A stretch of DNA of 64,000 bases from Isochrysis galbana. Lineage: Eukaryota; Haptophyta; Isochrysidales; Isochrysidaceae. The stretch lies in the NCBI GenBank assembly GCA_018136815.1, contig CM030943.1, positions 611,975-675,974 of the forward strand, read 5' to 3'. The notes below the pieces were generated by a model. It made no database searches, was not told where the DNA came from, and was given only the letters and a program-made list of their open reading frames with translations. Positions 41,627-50,862 of this stretch are shown here, piece by piece (position 1 is the first letter of the stretch; each line of letters begins with the position of its first letter). The translations under genes were made by a program, and so were the position numbers.

Positions 41627-42946
41627 TTAGCTAAGAAGCTCTTTGGCTAAGAGCAACAAACGCTTGACTACTACCCGATAGCCGAGGACTGCCTTCACTC
41701 TTGGGTCGGCACGCGAGCCCGAGCCTGCAGCTTGCGCCTCGAGCTCGATGACCGTCTGCATGTCCTGCTCAAGGCTCGTGTCAAACCGAGTGAGCGCGTC
41801 TTTCACATGCGCCAAAACAATCTCACCGCCCTCTTCTGAAGCAACATTATCCGCTGGCGAGGCAGATGCACATGCTGTGGAGATGGCAGCAATCCGCTCC
41901 GCGGTGACGCCATCTAGTTGTGCTTGGGTAGCAAGGGTTGCGAGCATCCGCTCGTCGGCTGGCCTGCGAGCCGCGACCTTCATTCCCTTGGGCAATAGGA
42001 GCTCCACATCGTGGACTGATCCATCACGTGGCGCGAAGCCGTATAGCTCGAAGAAGCGGCGTGAAGAATAACTGCCACCGTCATAGCATATGGTTACCTC
42101 GTCCCCGGCGCTCATGTCCCTAAGCGCGTAAAGGTGCATTGAGCCATCGGGGCCAGTGGTGAAGTTGGCCGTGGGGGTCTCTGCGTGGTTTGCCATGTCA
42201 AGGAAAGGGGTGAAAGCAAAGGTGTCCTCATCGACAGTCGAGAAGCAGCGTGATACCACTAGAGCGTGGCACCAGTCCAAGGGCGACGGAATGTACCCAA
42301 CAGCCTCCTCACCGAAGCGTTGCTCGTAGAATCCGGTTGCCGGATGCGCTGAGAGCGTGTGCAGGGTTGGGTAGAGCTTCCGCAAGCGCGCCCTTGTGTC
42401 GTGTGCCTGCTTCTCCAGCACAGCGTCGCACAGCATCGGGATGAAGCCAACCGGCAGGCATGCAGCATTGGACACGTGTGGCGGCAGTGGCAGAAGCTGC
42501 CGGTAACCATCCCAAAACGGCCCACCGGCGCCAGCAGTCGCCTCCATGACGGCGAGCGCTAGCCGGACATCCCAAGTTTCGCCTGCGTCAAACCTCTCCT
42601 TGCCCACCTCGGTGCGCAGGTCGCCCGCAGCATCATGCATGGAATCGGTCTGGCCCATCAGGCCACCGACAACGCCTGAGCGGTGCGCCGTGAGGAGCAA
42701 CTTGCGCGGCACTCGCAACAGCGTGTCTCCCTTCGCGAGGCGCTGCTTAGCGACGAGCGCCGCATTGCCCTGCACTCCGCGCAGCTCGACCGCCGACTCG
42801 ACCCCCCCGAATGAGGCAAGGTCGTCGAAGAGCTGGCTGATTGGGGCGGAAGCGCAGCCGAGCACCGCCGCTCGGCCCGCTGGCCGCCGCTGCGCCGGCG
42901 GCACACACGACCAGCCGACGCAGAGCAACGCGAGCCCGCGCAGCAT
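41627..42946 (-). CDS. SET-domain protein methyltransferase of the Rubisco-LSMT/SETD family
   Basis: 439 residues, single exon, ATG at 42946. N-terminus MLRGLALLCVGWSCVPPAQR is hydrophobic then basic, like a signal or organelle-targeting leader. A split SET domain spans about residues 45-330: GVQGNAALVAKQRLAKGDTL, FTPFLDMANHAETPTANF (the NH-containing SAM/lysine motif, about 249), GDEVTICYDGGSYSSRRFFE and YGF. The remainder matches the position of the LSMT substrate-binding helical domain. Known members methylate lysines of Rubisco, aldolase, actin or ribosomal proteins; the substrate here is unknown. Its start codon is only 29 bases from an LTR-like sequence, and it is divergent from the UAP56-binding gene at 44446. 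Confidence 0.85.
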   Translation of the reverse strand: MLRGLALLCVGWSCVPPAQRRPAGRAAVLGCASAPISQLFDDLASFGGVESAVELRGVQGNAALVAKQRLAKGDTLLRVPRKLLLTAHRSGVVGGLMGQTDSMHDAAGDLRTEVGKERFDAGETWDVRLALAVMEATAGAGGPFWDGYRQLLPLPPHVSNAACLPVGFIPMLCDAVLEKQAHDTRARLRKLYPTLHTLSAHPATGFYEQRFGEEAVGYIPSPLDWCHALVVSRCFSTVDEDTFAFTPFLDMANHAETPTANFTTGPDGSMHLYALRDMSAGDEVTICYDGGSYSSRRFFELYGFAPRDGSVHDVELLLPKGMKVAARRPADERMLATLATQAQLDGVTAERIAAISTACASASPADNVASEEGGEIVLAHVKDALTRFDTSLEQDMQTVIELEAQAAGSGSRADPRVKAVLGYRVVVKRLLLLAKELLS

Positions 42947-42975
42947 CCGTATGCGCGAGAGCGCGAGAGCGAGGG

Positions 42976-43181
42976 CGTCAGAGTTTTATTGTTGTATTAG
43001 TATAACCTTAGTGCTGCGGGACCGAAGCCCTTCGACGGCAAAGACGGCAACGGAGCGCCTCCCCCGCGATGGGGGTGTGCGCGGTTGGCGCATGGCTCGT
43101 CCGGTGTACGTGGCTAGGAATGCTAGCTAACAAGATGTCATATGACGCTATACGTTCTAACTTGGTACCCCCGCCGAGAGG
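42976..43181 (+). repeat. copia-type LTR plus primer-binding site, left of an inverted pair
   Basis: CGTCAGAGTTTTATTGTTG..ATTCTAACT-like end at 43162 (187 bases), homologous to the copia 3' LTR at 30195-30356. Directly inside it is TGGTACCCCCGCCGAGAGG, which has the form of a tRNA primer-binding site. Confidence 0.75.
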
Positions 43182-44060
43182 TGAGAGGTCACCGCAATCT
43201 CCATGACCATACACCAGACACCAGCGCGCGCGTCGACGGAGTCGTCCAGTCGTCCTCGGAGCCCTTTTCTTGCGGGGGATATTTCCCCCCGCGCGGGGAA
43301 CGCTCGGCGGTTGTTCTTCCTGGTGCGTGGGCGGGCGTCTTGGCGGTCTCCCCGCGCCGGGGGGAACTGCAGCTGCTTTCTGACGGTGCCCCGCGGCGTT
43401 TTCCCCGCGCGCGCGGGGGACGATCGATCTGCGATTCCTGGAAATCGCCCGCGGCGTGGGACAGAGAAGGCTGGCAGGCAGTTTTCTGCCACGATACAAG
43501 CGGGGAAGACGGGCAGTTATGTGTGAGGGGGAGATCGTATCTCGAACCGTCGAGATCGAATCTTCCCCATAGCAATGGCAGTCTTCCTGCTCGTGTTGAG
43601 CGAGTTGTGGAGACCATCCATGATCCATGCCGGCCCGGGATGACCTTTCCGCGTGATGGCGTCTGGGGGGATTCGACGAAGATCGTCCTGCCCGGCGCCG
43701 TGGTGCAGAGCGGATGGCCGTTGCTTTCGTCGCACGACCCCCACAGCCGTAGAAGTAAGAGCTGAGGGGTGCTTGGAGTGATTCGATGTGGTAAAGTGTC
43801 CTTCCCACCTCCCACCCTTGAACTGGTGCAATGCTTGCGGATCTAGCATCGGCCACCACTGAAGAATTTGTGTAGACTGACCACATTGTCCGGGTCCCAC
43901 CAGTTGTGGGAACGTGTGGCGCGCTCGGCAGCCACAAATTCGAAGGAAAGATTTTCATCGAATTCATCGAGTCCATTCGATGACGTGTTGCACCCTTGAG
44001 CGTCGACGAGCGCGCTGGTGTCTGGTGTCTGGTGTCATGGAGTCATGGAGATTGCGGTGA
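43182..44060. other. interior between inverted LTRs
   Basis: Includes a segment at 43280-43430 with three GC-rich palindromes (CCCCGCGCGGGG-like) and, on the minus strand from 43976, a frame starting MDSMNSMKIFPSNLWLPSAP that could be the beginning of a copia gag. Long frames through the GC-rich part are low-complexity. No protease, RT or integrase. Confidence 0.45.
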
Positions 44061-44265
44061 CCTCTTGGCGGGGGTACCAAGTTAGAACTTATAGCGTCAT
44101 ATGACATCTTGTCAGCTAGCATTCCTAGCCACATAAGCCGGACGAGCCATGCGCCAACCGCGCACACGCGCACACCCCCATCGCGGGGTAGGGGCTCCGT
44201 TGCCGTCGAAGGGCTTCGGTCCCGCAGCACTAAGGTTATACTAACACAACAATAAAACTCTGACG
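44061..44265 (-). repeat. copia-type LTR plus primer-binding site, right of an inverted pair
   Basis: Reverse complement of 42976-43181 with about 90% identity by eye; LTR 44080-44265, primer-site-like sequence 44061-44079. The two LTRs face each other, so this is not one normal element. Confidence 0.75.
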
Positions 44266-44445
44266 ACTACACTACTGTCTCGCCCCCGACGCGCGGCCCG
44301 CCTCCCAACTCCCCGCTCGGGGCATCTAGCTCGTCACGCCGCGCGAGACCGGCAAGGGCGCGCGAGAGGGAACGTGCTTGCGCAGCGAGAGGAGGCAGCA
44401 GAACCGCGCCCTTTCACTCGAGAGCGCGCACCCAATCGGCGCAGA

Positions 44446-45216
44446 ATGGCCGAGAACGAGAAAATGGGCATGTCGCTCGATGCGCTGATTAAGGCGCAGC
44501 GTGCCGAGCGCATCAGGGCCTCCAAGAAGGAGCAGCGCGGCACGGACGGGGAGGGCTCCGCCAAGCTGGCTAAGAGCGCCTTGGTCGCGGCCGTCGGCGC
44601 CCGGAGCAAGGCCCAGCGTGCCGCCAAGCTGGCGAAGGCTCGCGGGATGGAGATTGACTCTGTGCCTGTCCCAGTCGTAGCGCCACGCACGAAGGGGAGA
44701 GGAAGCAGGGTGGGAGGCAAGGCGAGAGAGGATGGATCAGGGAACAAGAAGAAGAAGAAGAAGTCTGGCGCCAAGGGCCCGAAGCCCCTGGCGGCGCTCA
44801 AAGGCCAGCTTCAGACCGCGAAGAACACGGCCGCCGCCAGCAAAGCGGCTTTGCCACAACTGGTCGCGTCCCCTCAGTCGGTCAAGGTGATCATTCCCGG
44901 TGCTGGCGCTTCACCAGCTGCCCAGCAGAAGGCAAAGCTCATGCCCGTTTCGAAGAAGGTGGTGGTCAAGAAAGGAGGCAACCCTTCCATGCCCGGCGCG
45001 ACTCGTGGCATCGGCAAGAAGAAAAAGCCCAAGCGGCTAGCGGGTTTGGCTCATGTCATGTCCAAGTCAGGTTCATCGCCTGAGAACCAAGGGATCACAA
45101 AGGGCAATCGCGGTAAAGGCGGGCGCGGGAAGAGGTTAGGGGCGGGGCGCTCTCAAGGTGCGGGCAAATCGACCAAGGCAAAGTATCGGAGCCTCTCTGC
45201 AAGGTTTAGCTCGTAA
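44446..45216 (+). CDS. UAP56-binding-motif protein, putative mRNA export adaptor
   Basis: 256 residues from the ATG at 44446, single exon. The N-terminus MAENEKMGMSLDALIKAQR matches the UAP56-binding motif (KMDMSLDDIIK) of ALYREF, UIF and related TREX adaptors, which bind the DEAD-box helicase UAP56/DDX39B in the nucleus. The remainder is basic, Lys/Ala/Gly-rich and probably disordered, with KKKKKK and RGKGGRGKRLGAGR-type segments that could bind RNA or direct nuclear import. There is no RRM, so it resembles UIF-like rather than ALYREF proteins. A longer frame opens at 44374 but this ATG places the motif at the usual N-terminal position. Function is inferred from the motif. Confidence 0.65.
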   Translation: MAENEKMGMSLDALIKAQRAERIRASKKEQRGTDGEGSAKLAKSALVAAVGARSKAQRAAKLAKARGMEIDSVPVPVVAPRTKGRGSRVGGKAREDGSGNKKKKKKSGAKGPKPLAALKGQLQTAKNTAAASKAALPQLVASPQSVKVIIPGAGASPAAQQKAKLMPVSKKVVVKKGGNPSMPGATRGIGKKKKPKRLAGLAHVMSKSGSSPENQGITKGNRGKGGRGKRLGAGRSQGAGKSTKAKYRSLSARFSS

Positions 45217-45411
45217 ACTAAACCATGACCCTAGAGTGACTTTGCCATCCCCTGGGCCGCATGACTTCTACGTTGGCCTAGGTGCAAGGCACACATCAGC
45301 CTATCTTGAATGCGAACTTCCGCTGATCACTGCCCATCGTGTTGTGCTGTGAAAGTGGTGGTCCTAGTGGGGATTGGTGGCGTCTAGCTACCCATGGCAT
45401 GATCATGTTCG

Positions 45412-45690
45412 ATGAAATTTTTTTTTAACATTCTCGCCTCGCGCTCGGCACCGCAACTTAACTCCGTAGCCTCGCCCTTTCCCTTCGCACTCCCTCACTA
45501 CCCGCCTTGCGGCATCTCCCCTTGTGCTCTACTAAGGTGCTCAGGTCGTTGGGCTGGGCGGGGTGCACTTGTCCCCAGCGTGCGTTCTCTCCTCCCTTCT
45601 GTGTCGCTGGGTGACTTGTGACCTGTTTCTTGTCGTTGACTTTCGTGTGTCATGTCGTCATTGAGGCTACTGTTATTGCGTTGTGTGTTT
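45412..45690 (-). repeat. R1 dispersed repeat, copy d
   Basis: Inverse to copy c. Begins TTTTTTTTAACATTCTCGCC, contains CCTTGCGGCATCTCCCC and GTGCTCTACTAAGG, and its distal part (45540-45690) matches 50090-50230 of copy e in reverse complement (GGTGCACTTGTCCCC, GACTTTCGTG). Confidence 0.75.
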
Positions 45691-46519
45691 GCGCCCCCGC
45701 GTTAGGCTTGGGACGGGTTATAGGTGCGTCTTAGGCAAGTCGCTCGGCAAGGCCGAGCGCTTCCGCCACTTGGCTTAGGGGCCGTGCGTGATGTTATCGT
45801 CCAAGGCCGTGTTTCAAAAAGGTAACTAACCGCCAACTGATATCGACGAAGAGCACAGTAAAGGCGGCGTTGTGATTGGGTGGATCTGACCACACTGCCC
45901 AACACCCATAAAGCTCGAAACAAACGAAGAAGGAGTAGACAAATGAATTGACGAGCGATGTGAAGCCTCGGTGTTCAATATGTCGCGAGCGAGCGGCGAA
46001 CCATCGAGTCAAGCAGCCCAAAAAAAACAAAATTCGTTCGCAATCGAGCCTTGTAGAGCTTCCTCATAGTCGGCCAACTCGGATAGAAGCTGCGGGTAAG
46101 TATGCTCGTCCTTGGTCCGTGTTCTTGGACATATTTTTGTGTCACGCACCAACTCGAGCGGGATGCAGCATACCCTCTTGCCAAACGAGTGGGTTGGATA
46201 GCTACCCTCATGATCCCCACGATCTTCCGCGATTGAACGCTTTTCCATGTGTAGGCTGATGGTGATTGAACGCTTTTCCATGCGGTGGGGGTGATGGCGA
46301 TTGAACGCGTTCCACGTGTAGGCTGATGGTGATTGAACGCTTTTCTTTGATGTGGGTGATGGTGATTGAGCGCTTCTCGCCTAAGCTTTTGACCGAGAAC
46401 GAGAACGAGAGAATTATAACGATAATACCGAACGACGAAGAGAAGCCTAACGAGTGTCGACTCGCGAATGCGACAGATACCTGAACGCGCGACTTGCCCT
46501 AAAAACGCTAGGAGCTAGA
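45691..46519. repeat. intergenic with tandem GATTGAACGCTTTTC units
   Basis: 46228-46380 has four diverged copies of a roughly 47-base unit containing GTGATTGAACGCTTTTCCATG. TGCCAAACGAGTGGGTTGGATAG at 46178-46200 is shared with 34475-34500. No gene is seen. Confidence 0.6.
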
Positions 46520-46752
46520 GCTAGGAGCACGCAAGGAGGTAAAAGCCAACCAAGCGAGCGAGGGGCAAAGTAGGAAGTAGGCGACAAGGGAGGCTACAAA
46601 GGAGGCGAGGGCAAAGAAGGCGCGAATGTAGGATGATGCGACGGTGACTAGCCTACAAGGTACAAGGACAAGGAGGAGGGGCATAGGAACGCAGACGACT
46701 TCTTAAACAAAAGGGTCGATCGTCGATCGTGGATCGCGGATGCGACAGTACT
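46520..46752 (+). repeat. R3 dispersed repeat, copy 2
   Basis: Second copy of 26768-26960, slightly longer because of a GGTCGATCGTCGATCG duplication near its end. Confidence 0.75.
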
Positions 46753-47311
46753 ACGTAGCTTTAGCTTTCAATTATTCTCTTTTATTGACAATCTTTACCC
46801 TTGTTTCATAGCATAATACAGTATATTGTGTGCTATACCGTATCTAAATAGGCTCAGTGCTCAGTGCATTAATATCGACATTAGCGCACACGTACGTATA
46901 TGTACGTATGTATGTGTGGTTAGTTGTCTAATATGCGCGCAAAGTGCGCTGAGAAATTTCGAGCGAAATTCGAGCGAAATTTGGGCCGAGCCGTCCCGAA
47001 AGTTGTAGAAATACTAGCGAATTTTAGCAGCGAAATTTGGGTGGGTCGTGGGTCGGGCACGCAACTCTGGCCGGGGCCAAGTAACGACGAGCCGAGCACG
47101 ATTCGGCTGGCTGGGCGACGTGCAGGCCGCCACGTTGGGGGGCCGGAGGCTCGCCCCCCGTGCACGTTGCCAGCGCCAGCACGGCTCGGGAGAGTGTGAG
47201 GGCCCCGACGGGGCGGCTATCCGTTACAGGTTGCCCCCACACGGGGGGGAGGGGGGGGGGGGGGGGCGCTCTCCCGCACCGCGTGCCGCCCCCCTCTGTC
47301 CCCCCCCCCCT

Positions 47312-47348
<37 letters not shown>

Positions 47349-47871
47349 CTCTCCTCTTCCCCACGTTTCTTCCCTCATCTTCTAGTGGGGGCACCTGAGG
47401 ACGAGGAGCCCCTCTTGCTGGCCGTTCGGTCGTTTGGCGCGGGGGGAGGGGGGGGGGGCCGGGGGCGGGGGCGGGGGGCTCTCTCGCGAGTCCGTTGGCG
47501 TGCTCTCGACAAGTGAAAAGAAGGGGGGAGGGGGGGATTCCTCAAACGGAAAAAACCTCCGACCAAAAGCATCCCACACACTCGAGACTAGAGCTCTAAG
47601 TTGTTCCTTTGTTGGTGCGGTGCCCCGCCCCCCCCCCCCCCCCCCTCTCCCCAATCTCTCCTCTCCCCTCTCCTCCCTCCCGAACTTCCCCCTTTTCTCT
47701 TCCTCTTGGTTCTTCTCTTCCTTCCTCTTGATACTGTGAGCTCGAGAGGCGGAGTGGCTGAATCTCTTCCCCCCACCCCCCCTCTTTCCCCACCCCCCGC
47801 ACCTCCCCCGGCCGAGAAGGGGCGAGAGCGTCCGCCACTCTGCGCCCTTCCCCTCTCCTCCGCTGCGCGCG
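46753..47871. other. intergenic, no gene; low complexity
   Basis: Holds three CGAGCGAAATT blocks with GAAATTTGGG (46950-47045), long G- and C-runs and two (CT)n stretches (47300-47355). The last 100 bases are pyrimidine-rich ahead of the small gene at 47872 and may be its leader. Confidence 0.5.
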
Positions 47872-48584
47872 ATGGGCGCCGAAAGCCACACAGACGAGAG
47901 CATGGCCCTCGACGACGACATGCTCGCCCTCATCGACGAGGAGCTCTCGCAGTTTGATGCGCAGAGCAGGTGAAGCCGAGAGAGAGGCGTTTGCGACCGA
48001 GCCTTGCAGCCGCCCTGGACTTGGTGGCCTTGCCTGCACAAGGAATGGGAGTGGAAACACGCAGCCAATTGTTTACGGGGTCATCCACGCTTGATGTCAC
48101 GCATGCGCGTGGCTCCATGCTGCATGCACTCCGCCCTAGTGTTCCAGGGGTCGGCTCAAGTTCCCTCGCTGCTTCCGAACATTGCAGGGAAGAAGAGGAT
48201 GAGGTGAACAGGCTGATTCGGGAGGAGATGCGCATGCTCAGCCGACAAAGCACGCGGCTCAATGTGAATGAACGTGGGGAGCGTCTCAAGAAGATGGCTC
48301 AGTCTAGGGCGTCGCGAGAGGTAGGGCACTTTCAACTCCTCAGAGTGCTTGCTCCATGCTGCAGTATGTGATTCCATGGCCGGAGTCTTTATGGTGCACC
48401 TTGCCCTCCCCGGCGACTAACCGACGCGTTTTCTTTCACAACACACTGTACCTTCGGCTCTGACTCAATTTGCATCCCCGAACAGGCAAACCGATCTGAC
48501 ATGCGTGCTGACATTGCCCGGCGGAAACGACTCGCTGCTGCTGTCAGTGCCCCTCAGACTGTGCATGTTGAGCTGGTCCTATAG
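47872..48584 (+). CDS. small coiled-coil protein, 3 exons, unknown
   Basis: Exons 47872-47969, 48188-48320 and 48486-48584 with GTGAAG..TTGCAG and GTAGGG..AACAG introns; phases 2 and 0 agree and give 109 residues. The sequence is highly charged and helical: DDDMLALIDEELSQFDAQSR, EEEDEVNRLIREEMRML, then basic ERGERLKKMAQSRAS and DIARRKRLAAAV, ending VHVELVL. It would form an acidic-to-basic single coiled coil. No family recognised. Consistent splicing and strong charge pattern argue that it is real. Confidence 0.65.
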
Positions 48585-49294
48585 GAGGATACTCCCCTGA
48601 AGAGCCCAAGCAGGACATGGTATCAGAAAGAGACATGTACATGCACGTACAACCCCAAAATCGTGGGTCGGACGAGAGCTGGAGGTGGACTTCTCCCAGT
48701 CACTTGGCACGCTACTCCATGAACGAGTTCGCCATAGCCATCGGCGCGCGTGGGAACATGCATTTCTCTGCAACTTCTCTTCTTCGCGGTCTTTCGACCA
48801 CATGTTATGACTCCCAAACTTCACGTCAGATTTCTTAGATATGCCTCGATCGGATTGAGCATCTTCTTCATGGTCGCCCTTGTGATCATTCTTACTTTTT
48901 CAATGTCGATGCGGCGAATTTGACCTCCAGACCGCCCAAGAGATGTGCCCTTGGCCGCGTTCGATGTGAATTTCTATACCGGACACGACATCTTCAAATT
49001 TAGGTGTGTTGATCGACGTGTCGAATTATATGTCGCCGTGTCGTCTCTTTCAGGAGAGTGTCATTTGCTATTGTTGCTGAACTGCGGTATCTGTCACCTA
49101 TCAGCTACCAGTTGCGGGTCTCTTTGTGCTCGGGCTTTGTATTTTTAACTACTCTACATAAGACTTCATGTTATTATTATCGTGACTTGGCCATCCCCAC
49201 TAGCTAATTGGACACGCATATATAAACCTTTTACCCATTGCTGTCTTTCATGAAGCATACTTTCTACACCCTCACTCCCACTCCCCATGCCCTT
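48585..49294. other. intergenic, no gene seen
   Basis: AT-richer 3' flank of the small gene. CCCCACTAGCTAATTGGACAC at 49196-49216 recurs at 60308-60329. Confidence 0.5.
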
Positions 49295-49577
49295 CCCCCC
49301 CAGACCAAAAGCGTTCAATTATCCCCATCCCTGCTAACACCTTTCGCTGTCACCTGGAGGTTACTTGACTCAACTTGACACTTCACATGTTGAAACACGC
49401 ACGTGGTCTGACTCCAGTCACTCGATTTGGGGCAGGGTCGATATCTCGTTGAAATTCACGATCCACGTCTCACACCAAAGAGCACTGATGAGTGTATGTC
49501 CACACCAAAGAGCATCGACCGCGTAAAAGCAGACAACAAGTTTCGTCACACGTCTACATGGAGGAGACGAGGAAGGG
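49295..49577 (+). repeat. R4 dispersed repeat, copy 2
   Basis: Reverse complement of 34650-34860 (AAAAGCGTTCAATTATCCCC, TGTCACCTGGAGGTTAC, CATGTTGAAACAC, GGGTCGATATCTCGTTGAAA). Confidence 0.85.
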
Positions 49578-49775
49578 TGAGCAGTTCCCTGCAGTTGAGC
49601 AGTTCCCTGCCGTTGAGCAGTTCCCTGCCGTTGAGCAGTTCCCTGCCGTTGAGCAGTTCCCTGCCGTTGAGCAGTTCCCTGCAGTTGAGCAGTTCCCTGC
49701 AGTTGAGCAGTTCCCTGCAGTTGAGCAGTTCCCTGCAGTTGAGCAGTTCCCTGCAGCTGAGCAGTTCTCCGCCCC
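49578..49775. repeat. 18-bp minisatellite, about 11 units
   Basis: GAGCAGTTCCCTGCNGTT repeated head to tail; the variable base is A or C in blocks (early units mostly C, later A). As the unit is a multiple of three, all frames stay open; one would give a Val-Glu-Gln-Phe-Pro-Ala repeat, but it lies inside the R4 repeat and I do not take it as a gene. Confidence 0.95.
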
Positions 49776-50089
49776 CCTGCCGCCCTGCATTGCCTACCAG
49801 CCCCCCTCTCCCTTCAGAGCCCTCCTCTCCCTTCAGAGCCCGCCCACCCCGGGGGGTGTCCGCGATGGTATGAGGGGGGCGCGAGGCCCCCATTGTCCCG
49901 CACTTATAAAAGTAGGTTGAGCGCCCCCGTATTCATAGAGAATGAAAAAGGTAGGCTGCAAATGAGCGAAAACTTTAGCCTCGTGGCGAAAACACTCGGT
50001 CTTGCCGAAAGGCTCGCATGACAGAACGAAACACTCCGCTCTGTCTGATCACCCGCCGGATGTACGATAAATCAGTATACGTCACAGCT

Positions 50090-50362
50090 CGATAAACAAC
50101 GCAGCACTCAACAGCGACGAAAACCTTCAACGACCGTAGGATAAACAGGTCGCTCAACGGCACAGGAGGAAGCTGAGAACACACTGCTGAGGACAGGTGC
50201 ACCCCGCTCTGCTCGGACCCCCCGCACGACCTGAGCCCTGAAGTAGTGCACGAGGGGAGTTGCCGCAAGGCGGGGAGTGAGGGTGAGGAAGGAAAAAGGG
50301 CGTGGCTACGAGGATGTGACCCAGTGCCACGGGCGAGGCGAGATTATTAAAAGGTTTTTTGT
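50090..50362 (+). repeat. R1 dispersed repeat, copy e
   Basis: Contains GGATAAACAGGTCGCTC, GGCACAGGAGGAAG, GACAGGTGCACCCCGC, CGACCTGAGC, TAGTGCACGAGGGGAGTTGC, GGGCGTGGCTACGA and the AT-rich end GCGAGATTATTAAAAGG. It ends 500 bases before the 3' end of the XPD gene. Confidence 0.85.
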
Positions 50363-50862
50363 TAGTACCGGGCTAGTGAGAGTAGTGAATAGTGGTACTA
50401 AAGGGCTCAGTCATGTTATTAAATCTTCAGATGTGTTTTTACCCCCGTTTGTTTTAATGTAGTAGTATCTAATTGGCTTAGCCTCGCGGTTCGTAAGGGC
50501 CCTCCTCTCGCCACTGCCAAAATATGAGCACAACAACTTTGATACGGCACGAGGGGTCATTTCATTCACCATAGAGATATAGTGAGTCATTGACCAAAAT
50601 GATGTGCCATTTATGCTACACTATTTCAGGTGGCCGGAGATTGGGGCTTATCCCTTTTACTGCCATTCATTGACTGGATAGGATCAGCCCCTAGTGGCGG
50701 CCGTAGCGTCCAACGGCATCAAAGCGACGTGGCATTCGAGCTCTCGTGTCATTCATAGAGAGGTAGCTCCAATGACTGCCCTTACAACCGAAAGCTCCAT
50801 TTCTTTTCTTCCGCAGGCCGCGTATTCTCATGCTACTATGAGCCCTTCCGATGGCTTTGGCA
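50363..50862. other. intergenic, 3' of XPD
   Basis: GTACCGGGCTAGTGAGAG and AATCTTCAGATG segments recur near 27530 and 26600. No gene. Confidence 0.5.

Noticed and set aside
43280..43430. CRISPR-like array: CCCCGCGCGGGG palindromes with 55-63 base spacing, whose translation gives SPARAG-like peptides
   Set aside because: Only three loose palindromes, not identical to each other, spacing irregular, in a eukaryotic LTR interior with no cas genes. Explained better by GC-rich composition.
42976..44265. A single DNA transposon with about 200-bp terminal inverted repeats
   Set aside because: The repeats are homologous to the copia 3' LTR at 30195-30356 and are followed by a primer-site-like sequence; no target duplication. 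An inverted LTR pair explains it better.
49427..49920. Protein with a VEQFPA hexapeptide repeat
   Set aside because: All frames of the 18-bp minisatellite are open by construction, and it lies inside an R4 repeat.
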